64,000 nt of DNA, from the NCBI GenBank assembly GCA_020137815.1, contig CM035360.1:1640077-1704076 (forward strand). The letters run 5' to 3'. Of the stretch, positions 10,374-33,943 are shown in pieces. Position 1 is the first letter of the stretch. Every line of letters starts with the position of its first letter. Source of the stretch: Hormiphora californensis (lineage: Eukaryota; Ctenophora; Tentaculata; Cydippida; Pleurobrachiidae). The position numbers were made by a program, and so were the translations under genes. The notes beneath the pieces were generated by a model. It saw only the letters and a program-made list of their open reading frames with translations. It had not been told where the DNA came from and made no database searches.

Positions 10374-11400
10374 GGCACGGTTATAATCTGGGTGCCTTGC
10401 AGCCTGTTTACAGGTGCACGCTATCAAAAGAGTACACTTAGACCGACTTTTTTCCAACGGCTATAGCCACGCAACCACATGGCCAATTTGAGTAAACTAA
10501 ACGGCAACTGATAGAGAATCGATAGCCCTAACCGATAACCCCAAACCAAACCCTAACCAGACCCTAACGGATAGCCCTAACTCGTCGTGCGCGCTAAAAC
10601 TACGAATTGTTAGCAATGAAAGGCACCCAGATTTTAACGTTTTTCCGGCCAGCGTTAAAATCTGGGTGTTTTGGGAGTGCTGACAAACGGTTTTTTAGGG
10701 TTAGGGCTAAAGTAGGGTTAGGGTTAGGGTTGGGGTTAGGGTTGGGGTTAGGCCTTGACATTCCCTACCAGATAAACTTTGAATCAGCCAAAACGGTTGA
10801 GTGGTTTGGCGGTTAGAGCCATTTTAGTGAATCAACTTTTTTGGCAGCGCGCACCTGTAAACAGGCCTCCAAACACGGGCGCGATTATAATCTGGGTGCC
10901 TTGCAGCCTGTTTACAGGTGCGCGCTACCAAAAGAGTACACTTAGACCGACTTTTTTCAAACGGCTATAGCCACGCAACCACATGGCCAATTTGAGTAAA
11001 CTAAACGGTATCTGTTAGAGAATCGATAGCCCTAACCGATAACCCCAAACCAAACCCTAACCAGACCCTAACGGATAGCCCTAACCCGTCGCGCGCGCCA
11101 AAACTACGAATTGTAAGCAATGGAAGGCACCCAGATTTTAACGTTTTCCTCCAAACACCCAGATCGCCGGCCAGCGTTAAAATCTGGGTGTTTCGTAAGT
11201 GCTGACAAACGGTTTTTTAGGGTTAGGGCTAAAGTAGGGTTAGGGTTAGGGTTGGGGTTTGGGTTGGGGTTAGGCCTTGACATTCCCTAACAGATAAACT
11301 TTGAACTAGCCAAAACGGTTGAGTGGTTCGGCGGTTAGAGCCGTTTTAGTGAATCAACTTTTTTGGTAGCGCGCACCTGTAAACAGGCCACCAAACACCC
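10374..11400. repeat. Two tandem ~500-bp repeats with telomere-like motifs
   Basis: About 10374-10870 and 10873-11400 are strongly similar direct copies. Each has CCCTAACC-type runs on one side, GGGTTAGGGTTAGGG-type runs on the other, and an inner inverted repeat around AAAATCTGGGTG. Part of a further copy lies at 10085-10370. The TTAGGG motif is the metazoan telomere unit, but the runs are short and degenerate and the units are palindromic. I read them as a foldback element that contains telomere-like sequence rather than a chromosome end. 9995-10084 and 11400-11937 show nothing else I can support. Confidence 0.6.
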
Positions 11401-11937
11401 AGATCGTAACGGCGCCCCAGATCGCCCCGTTTTCCCATGCCGCGATGCACCCAGCACTGCGCGCACCTGTAACGCACGGCAGAGCATAAAGAGGGTTCTT
11501 TCGCGCGCCACAGTGCATTTTGACATGACCAGGGTGTCCGGTTCACCCAAAAAATTGTGTGTGCGCGCGGAGAATTTTTTTCTCGTGATCAAAAAACTTC
11601 CACCGTTTCTTTCCATTTTTCACAGGAGTTCAGAAATGCTTAAAATCGTTCAAAAGCGCCTTATAATGCCAGAAATCTTCAACCCCCGCCGGGGCTTGCA
11701 GCCCCTGGACCCTGCCTGCGGGGGCTCTGCCCCTACGCCCCTGGACCCTGCTTGTGGGGGATTTCACGCCCCCAATTAATGCTTTATTCTTTCGGACAGT
11801 TTTCGCTAACAAGTAACAACACACAGTGACTGTTGTCTGTGCGTCCAGCGTCGATTTGGTTGATGGCCTATATTTTCTAATGTTTAAATACCAAAGAGAT
11901 TCAAGATTTATATGCCTTTTAGCAAAATGTTACGATA

Positions 11938-22751
<10,814 letters not shown>

Positions 22752-22795
22752 TCACTTTGAGACACTCTTTGAACGCTTAATTTATGTCTGTGTGT

Positions 22796-22904
22796 CCGGA
22801 ACCGACCGACACAAGTAAAGAACCAATCAGAACTCGTTATTTAGGTCACGTGACTGGTTATCAGCCAATCAGGGGCCAGTATTTCCTGATTCGGTCGGTT
22901 CCTG
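22796..22904 (-). mobile_element. hAT-like 109-bp MITE, copy 1
   Basis: The ends CCGGAACCGACCGA and TCGGTCGGTTCCTG form terminal inverted repeats. It is flanked by CTGTGTGT and TTGTGTGT, an 8-bp duplication with one mismatch. The interior holds two ATTGG/CCAAT motifs and GTCACGTGAC. It sits 45 bp after the kinase stop codon, in the probable 3' UTR. Other copies are at 46510-46612 and 63428-63543; this one is inverted relative to them. Confidence 0.8.
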
Positions 22905-23190
22905 TTGTGTGTCTGTCCGTGTGTGTGTGTCTAGTGCCATTTCAAGAAATACCCCCGCCCTGTTTTATTGCCCGTATCATCATTCAACAAAGTTATACAC
23001 CAGCATTCGAAGTACAAGTCGATTAGGGACTTACAAACTTTTTGTCCAACATACAGACCAAGTTCACAGCTCAGACACAAGCTAAAAGTGAGCAGGTTAA
23101 GAGAGCAGAACATTTTACAGGATTAAGATTTATTACATGATATATATATTATCTGTTGCTGTTAAAGATATTTTGTGAGTCATGAGGAAA

Positions 23191-23251
<61 letters not shown>

Positions 23252-23410
23252 GTCTGTAAGTTTGTGAGATAGTTATACGAAGTTTATAAAAAGGTTGTTG
23301 GTTTTGATTGGATGAGAATAATATATATCTACTGTTTTTTGGCGAGTATCAGTTGTCTATAGGATTGGTTTCCGTTCTTTCTGGACTAAGACTGATGTCT
23401 AGCCTAAAGT

Positions 23411-24291
23411 ACCGTGTGCGGCAAAAAAAATGCCCCCCCTAGACCACCATAGTTGCCGATGTGGTGGAGAGCTGTAACTTGGCAGGGTTGCTCCACTATG
23501 TCTATCTTGATCCTGACAGAAAAATCAGAGCTCTAGCTCAAAATTCATTTTTTTGATAGGAATGAACATTGTCATTCATTCCAAGAAAAAAATATTTTCG
23601 GTCCAGAATTCAAGCAATTATCTTTGGCCATCGATTAGCTTTCCAATGTGACCAAGATCATCTAAATTGGGCAACCACAAGAGACACAGTGTCATGTTTC
23701 TTAAAGTTAGTCAGGTCATGTGATCTTCACCGAATCGTTGATTATCCGGGATTGCTAATCGAGCCAATGGGCAGAGGAATCTCGTATCACGGCCGCTAAT
23801 GAGGTATGTGTACCAATACAGGGTAATGTGATTCGAGGAAAGAGGACATTTATCAAAGAGCTACAGATCTCATGACCAATCAGCATCGTCATCCCTCATT
23901 AGTAGCCGTCATACGTGATTCTCTACCACTTAGACCGATTCGTAATACTGAACACTCAACGATTCGGTGAAGATCACATGACCTGACTAACTTTAAGAAA
24001 CATGACACTGTGTCTCTTGTGGTTGCCCAATTTAGATGATCTTGGTCACATTGGAAAGCTAATCGATGGCCAAAGATAATTGCTTGAATTCTGGACCGAA
24101 AATATTTTTTTCTTGGAATGAATGACAATGTTCATTCCTATCAAAAAAATGAATTTTGAGCTAGAGCTCTGTTTTTTCTGTCAGGATCAAGATAGACATA
24201 GTGGAGCAACCCTGCCAAGTTACAGCTCTCCACCACATCGGCAACTATAATGGTGGTCTAGGGGGGGCATTTTTTTTGCCGCACACGGTAG
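23411..24291. mobile_element. Foldback element with ~340-bp arms
   Basis: The left arm (23411-23748) and right arm (23955-24291) are near-perfect inverted copies, with a 200-bp spacer. The outer ends are CCGTGTGCGGCAAAAAAAA and its complement, flanked by TA. The same short ORF (MSFIPRKKYFRSRI...) can be read inwards from both arms, which follows from the symmetry and is not evidence of a protein. No transposase is seen. Confidence 0.8.
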
Positions 24292-26386
<2,095 letters not shown>

Positions 26387-29300
26387 ATGAGTGAAATTTC
26401 CCACCAGACCTCTGAGGTTGCTTCCAAACCGTCTGGTGCAAGCGTCATATTGAACGAAATCATCAGGAAACACTTTAAGGTACGATTTGACTGATCATTA
26501 CCGGGTATCAAGCTCTGAAAGTTAGCATTATCCCCATAATTTCTAACTCAAATGCTCACCAGTCACCATGGCCCTCATTGTCCCGTTATGTGATCTCCCA
26601 TAGTTACTAATCCCTGAATTTATATTGTTTCAAGTTGCTAATCTCCGTATTTATTTCAGGGGTTTACAGCTTGTCCACTGACCTCACCACACCGGTTCAA
26701 CACCCTGACTGTGCTGGGGAAATTCGCTAAAATCTGGCACCGTCCCTATCTGAATAGGGCAAACAACCTGTGCTATGTCCTAGATAACTTGAGTAACCAT
26801 ATCCTGTACGCTGAGGGTCCTCTAACCGTCTCCAAATCATCCCCGACACGGTTATTTGTGAGGTATGTTGTCCCCAAATCATCCCCGACACGGTTATTTG
26901 TGAGGTATGTTGTCTCCAAATCATCCCCGACACGGTTATTTGTGAGGTATGTTGTCTCCAAATCATCCCGACACGGTTATTTGTGAGGTATGTTGTCTCC
27001 AAATCATCCCCGACACGGTTATTTGTGAGGTATGTTGTCTCCAAATCATCCCCGACACGATTATTTGTGAGGTATGTTGTCTCCAAATCATCCCCAACAC
27101 GGTTATTTGTGAGGTATGTCGTCTCCAAATCATCCCCCACACGGTTATTTGTGAGGTATGTTGTCTCCAAATCATCCCCGACACGGTTATTTGTGAGGTA
27201 TGTTGTCTCCAAATCATCCCCGACACGATTATTTGTGAGGTATGTCGTCTCAAAATCATCCCCGACACGGTTATTTGTGAGGTATGTTGTCTCCAAATCA
27301 TCCCCAACACGGTTATTTGTGAGGTATGTTGTCTCCAAATCATCCCCGACACGGTTATTTGTGAGGTATGTTGTCTCCAAATCATCCCCGACACGGTTAT
27401 TTGTGAGGTATGTTGTCTCCAAATCATCCCCGACACGGTTATTTGTGAGGTATGTTGTCTCCAAATCATCCCCGACACGGTTATTTGTGAGGTATGTTGT
27501 CTCCAAATCATCCCCGACACGGTTATTTGTGAGGTATGTTGTCTCCAAATCATCCCCGACACGGTTATTTGTGAGGTATGTTGTCTCCAAATCATCCCCG
27601 ACACGGTTATTTGTGAGGTATGTTGTCTCCAAATCATCCCCGACACGATTATTTGTGAGGTATGTTGTCTCCAAATCATCCCCGACACGGTTATTTGTGA
27701 GGTATGTTGTCTCCAAATCATCCCCGACACGGTTATTTGTGAGGTATGTTGTCTCCAAATCATCCCCGACACGGTTATTTGTGAGGTATGTTGTCTCCAA
27801 ATCATCCCCGACACGGTTATTTGTGAGGTATGTTGTCTCCAAATCATCCCCGACACGGTTATTTGTGAGGTATGTTGTCTCCAAATATCCCCGACACGGT
27901 TATTTGTGAGGTATGTTGTCTCCAAATCATCCCCGACACGGTTATTTGTGAGGTATGTTGTCTCCAAATCATCCCCGACACGGTTATTTGTGAGGTATGT
28001 TGTCTCCAAATCATCCCCGACACGGTTATTTGTGAGGTATGTTGTCTCCAAATCATCCCCAAAAAAGAACCTGATGAGAGCCAATATTGCTATCGGACCC
28101 ACATGGGGATTATCCCCCAAAGTAGCGATATGGCTCTACAGACAAACCATCAGACCCCTAATAACGTACGCAGCACCCATATGGATAAATGCGATTTATA
28201 AACAACACAATGCCAAAAAACTGAGAGCGGTTCAAAGAATGGCTCTCAGAATAGCAACCGGTGCCTTCCCAAACACTGCAGGGGCCGACCTAAACATCAT
28301 AACAGACACTACAGACATAATACACCACGTAGAGAAAACTGCTACTGAAACCACTGGGCGCTTAAAAGCTAATGGGAAATGGACTAAAGAAAAAGGCATG
28401 CTAACCAACTATACCCACGCTCATACTTGCAAACGGGTTTTGGAAAAACTGAGCTCCAGTAACCCCATTAACAAAACAACAAAGAAACTCTTAGGAAAGA
28501 CTATGAGCAAAAAAGACGGGAAACAGGGACACTAGACTAGGAAAAAAATGCACTAACGGTATAAAAATTTGATAAAAAAACAAACTAACCAAAAGGGGGG
28601 CGGGGGCACACTCAAACTCGGAGCTTCACAGGGAATCGTATCTCGAAAACCCAAGTTTACTGACAGTCTTTCCAAGCCAAATAACAGCGTAAAAAGAGCG
28701 CAGAGGCACTTAACTAATGGGTACAAACCCAAAACATCCCATCAATCAGACTCCAGCCGCCAGCATAAACGCACTAATAAACAGACCTCAGATTCCCTTT
28801 AAAAATTAAAAAAGCCGCGGAACTCAACCACTAACAAAAAATAGGTGAAAAAAAAATGGGGCAAAGCACTTCGGCTCCAAGGTAAAGAGCGCTGACCAAC
28901 TCGCCAAAAAGGATGCAGCAAACCCAAACAATGAAACCAGACAAATACCCCTCCCACCACACATTAAAAATTCCACAAAGAAAAAAGCCAAAACAAAAAC
29001 CGAAAAAAATTTTTTCAAAAAGGGGGGGAACACCAAGGGAAAATTTGTAAATAGTGAATCAACTGGGAAATACTAACAAAAAAGATGGGACTGTACGACA
29101 ACAGCTACCCCAAAAAGATTTGGGAAATCCAACACGGCCCCATCAGTCTATCACTAAACAAAAAAAATGCAAACACCAACTTGAATGTGAAATCCCGGTA
29201 GCAAAAGAAAGAGACTAGCGGCAAAAATTCATACAAGACCTAGGCAAAAACGATAAAAAAACCACCCCCACGGTCCTCAACATCGAGAAAACAAATATAC

Positions 29301-32300
29301 TAAAAAACCAAGAAAAGACTAGAAGAACACATCCCCCGCCTGTCGCAGTGTAAAAGAGTCAAAGATCCAAGACTCAGGACAGAAGAACCAAGAGACTGGA
29401 TCCAAGACCCAGGACAGAAGAACCAAGAGTCTGGTTCTCTCTGGAGTCTAGCCTCCCGAACCCGAAGCCACCTATAATGGAACCTGTCCTGTGGTCAGTT
29501 CCTGATGGTGGGGGAGGGGAGGGGGGCTATTCTCCTAGTGCCGGCGAAATCGCTTTGCGATAGTCCCTTGGGGGCTTGCCGTTGGCAAGCCCAGGCACTC
29601 CGTAGATAGATAGAGATAGATCCCCGACACGGTTATTTGTGAGGTATGTTGTCTCCAAATCATCCCCGACACGGTTATTTGTGAGGTATGTTGTCTCCAA
29701 ATCATCCCCGACACGGTTATTTGTGAGGTATGTTGTCTCCAAATCATCCCCGACACGGTTATTTGTGAGGTATGTTGTCTCCAAATCATCCCAGACACGG
29801 TTATTTGTGAGGTATGTTGTCTCCAAATCATCCCCGACACGGTTATTTGTGAGGTATGATAAGCAGACCAATTTGAATTCGATGATCTCTCAGTCCCTTG
29901 GCCCCATGGCATGGCGGGCCCCATGCATGATGCAAATAATCTCTCTGTAGCTGTACAATTTAGACCCCAAATATCCTACTGTTTGCTCACCCTCCCTCTC
30001 AGATTCCACAACGACTGGACAGATTTGAAGTTTGTCACTGATTTCAAAGTGATAGATCACTTTGATTACAAAACGAATAAAGTTTATCACGCCGCACTCG
30101 ATTTTGGTGACGTTACCATCGCCTCCATCAACCTCGAAACACTCCAGGTACAATTCCAGGCAGGTACAACTGCAGGTACAGCAGGGGTGATCTTACATGG
30201 GACAGGTACAACTACAACAACAGGCGACATGGGGGTGATCGGAATTGTTCCTTGGAGCTTATTGCCTAAACAGACATTCCATGATATTCAGTTTGCTGTA
30301 CTAGTACAATTGTATACAAACTCAACCATTTTACATGATCGTATCAACTTTCTGATCCTCCCTCTCTCCACAGGAGCGACTGTTAACGGCCCGGTTCAGT
30401 ACTGAACAGTTAGTTCCCGGTCAAGTGTACCATCTTATACACGCCATAGTGACCTCTACACACCTCAAATTCCTAGGTTTGTGGCTCACACCGCATCTTA
30501 TTTCTGTGAGGGACGAGGTTTGTTGTACAACCAAGTTGTTGGAGGCTTGCTCGACCCCATATCACCGAGCCCCGGTTTAAACAAAGCAAGCAGGAGCTTC
30601 CGTGTTTTCTAGCAGGCCGCATATGATTTTGATAAGTCTATTATCCACGCCATAGTAGTAGTTGTAGTTTGAAATGTCCTCTAGAGGACAGAGGCCTCTG
30701 TGGTTTGAAATGTTTCAATTCCAATACTCCGTGCAGGTGATTTACAGACGGTGTTCCTGGGAGAGATTCCTGACGATGTCTATGTGACACAATACACCCA
30801 ACTTCACTCACTACGAGATATTGTCTGCAGGTAACTCCGAATCATATTGACATTTTACATATCATATTTTCCATGCCATATTCCTTGTTGAGTAACTCAG
30901 CAAATGCATATTCCAGTTTAGTTGTTGAATACTTCAATATCAACTTTCATCAGATAATCGGATTCAATTTGTTGAGTAACTCAACAAAATTCAATGGGGA
31001 TTCAATGTATTAGATTCAATGATTCATGTGATCTGTCTGGCGGCGCTTAGATCGCCGCCATCTGACATTATGACATGTTTCAGGGGTGTTACGCGGCGTC
31101 ATACACATTTTCATTTGGAATTTTCACTTGGAATTTTCATTTGAAAACCATCCACGCGCATGCACGTGCAAGCTTCAAACACAAGTTAGAACCATGGGAC
31201 CTTCACTAAAGTGATCCTTGGGTCAAAACAAATAAGTTAGTGAAGGTCCCGTGCTTCTAACTTGTGTTTGAAGCTTGCACGTGCATGCGCGTGGATGGTT
31301 TTCAAATGAAAATTCCAAATGAAAATTCCAAATAAAAATGTGTATGACGATCTGTTACGTGAAGTAGTCGCGTAGATATTCATGTAGAACAATTGTATAT
31401 GGGCTCTTTATAAGAGAGAAAATTAATAAAAAAACATAGATGATACATCAGATATTCTAATCACACACTCCTTGCGTTTCTTCAATGTTCATGGGGCCTT
31501 GTACTAATCCCATCGGCGTCTATCCACCTCTTATCATTGAAGCGGCTTAGAGCACGCTTGGACAATGTTATTGTCCGGATAACGTGAGATGTTGACCGTA
31601 TAGCTGTTTGACGGATACTATACTCATACGCCCCAGTAGAGTTTAACGCTTCAAGGTAGCGGTCGTGAGACAGCTCCTTAGCGGCAACAGCTCGTGGTAC
31701 CCCACTTCATCCCTATTCTCTCTAATAGCCTGTAACCACCTTCGACGGTAGTATTTGGGTGACACCACACCACCCACATCTAGAGGTGAGGTGAATGGCG
31801 TCATCAACCGTCGTTTATGGATACCATGAACTCCCTCTTCTGGCTCATCAAGCTCTCTAATAACACCAAATGTACCATTAACTCTTTCAAAACCATAAGC
31901 ATTTATAATACGAAACTTCTCCACCTCGGTGCAATGATCGTACTTCCCGTAGCTCGCCTGAAGATGGGGAGCAATGTTAGAAATGAATGAATAAAATCTG
32001 AGAAAGCAAACCGATAGTGGCACGCGGAATAAAGCATGAATTGAACTTGGTAGCGTGCGACACGTGAAAATGTACAGGCGGTTTGCTGAAAATCAGACTT
32101 AACTGCAAATTACAAAACAATTAATTTTGTTTACTGAGAAAAGAAACTAACCAGTCGGATGCGGTTGACCTTCCTTCGGCAGTAGGGACAGCTGGACGTC
32201 TCACTCCGAACCAAAAGCCATTGCAACAAACAAGGTGCACAAAAGTAATGGTTACAAATGGTAACCGCGAGCGGGGTTTCAACATTATCAATATCGTCCT

Positions 32301-33876
32301 GGCAAATTGCGCAAAACAAACTCAAAGGTCGGAGACCAGTGTCAGGGTGTTTGAATTGCATAATGTACGAAGAGGATAGTCGATGTTGCAACAGATCGTA
32401 CTTCCCGTAGCTCGTCTGAAGATGGGGAGCAATGTTAGAAATGAATAAATAAAATCTGATTTAGAAAGCAAACCGATAGTGGCACACGGAATAAAGCATG
32501 AATTGAACTTGGTAGCGTGCGACACGTGAAAATGTACAGGCGGTTTGCTTTATTTAAAAAAATCAGACTTAACTGCAAATTACTAAACAATTAATTTTGT
32601 TTACTGAGAAAAGAAACTAACCAGTCGGATGCAGTCGACCTTCCTTCGGCAGTAGGGACAGCTGGACGTCTCACTCCGAACCAAAAGCCATTGCAACAAA
32701 CAAGGTGCACAAAAGTAATGGTTACAAATGGTAACCGCCGGCGGGGTTTCAACATTATCAATATCGTCCTGGCAAATTCCGCATAGCAAACTCAAAGGTC
32801 GGAGACCAGTGTCAGGGTGTTTGAATTGCATAATGTACGAAGAGGATAGTCGATGTTGCAACGATCGTACTTCCCGTAGCTCGTCTGAAGATGGGGAGCA
32901 ATGTTAGAAATGAATAAATAAAATCTGATTTAGAAAGCAAACCGATAGTGGCACGCGGAATAAATAGCATGAATTGAACTTGGTAGCGTGCGACACGTGA
33001 AAATGTGCAGGCGGTTTGCTTTATTTAAAAAAATCAGACTTAACTGCAAATTACTAAACAATTAATTTTGTTTACTGAGAAAAGAAACTAACCAGTATGG
33101 CGGCGCATTGACGCAAATTCAAAAAAGTAAAAAACATGAAAAAAATACAAAAACATGTTTTGATTTTACTTCAAAAAGTAAAAAACATGAAAAAAATACA
33201 AAAACATGTTTCGATTTTGCGTCAATGCGCCACGTAAGCCGGCTCAATGGCGCAAAATCATTTTTTTGAAAATTTTGATTTTGCGTTAATGCGCCACGTC
33301 GCCGGCTCAACGACGCAAAACATGTTTTCAAAAATTTTGATTTTGCGTCAATGCGCCGGCCACGTGGCGCATTGACGCAAAATCAAAATTTTCGAAAACA
33401 TGATTTTGCGTCAATGCGCCGGCTAACGTGGCGCATTGACGCAAAATCAAAATTTTCGAAAACATTTTTTTTAAAACACGTCTTTTGAAACACGTTTTTT
33501 ATTTTTTTTTTCATGTTTTTCATTTTTTTGAATTTGCGTCAATGCGCCGCCATAAACCAGTCGGATGCGGTCGACCTTCCTTCGGCAGTAGGGACAGTTG
33601 GACGTCTCACTTCGAACCAAAAGCCATTGCAACAAACAAGGTGCACAAAAGTAATGGTTACAAATGGTAACCGCGAGCGGGGTTTCAACATTATCAATAT
33701 CGTCCTGGCAAATTCCGCATAGCAAACTCAAAGGTCGGAGACCAGTGTCAGGGTGTTTGAATTGCATAATGTACGAAGAGGATAGTCGATGTTGCTGAAC
33801 GAGAATTGAATTGATTTTGACTGTGGTTTACTGTGGTTTATATATACTAGCCGAGAGAGAGAGAGAGAGAAAGAGA

Positions 33877-33943
<67 letters not shown>

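Noticed and set aside
10607-11300. A true telomere or subtelomere
   Set aside because: Only a few degenerate TTAGGG units in both orientations, flanked on both sides by ordinary genes.
23569-24128. A conserved small protein encoded twice (MSFIPRKKYF...)
   Set aside because: The two ORFs are mirror copies in the arms of a foldback element, so the identity needs no coding explanation.
26727-28535. Very long ORFs (308-528 residues) on both strands across the 42-bp array
   Set aside because: They arise because a 42-bp unit without stops stays open in several frames. The repeated peptides have no independent support as proteins.
26826-29858. CRISPR-like array
   Set aside because: The units are contiguous 42-bp repeats without unique spacers, in a eukaryotic gene.
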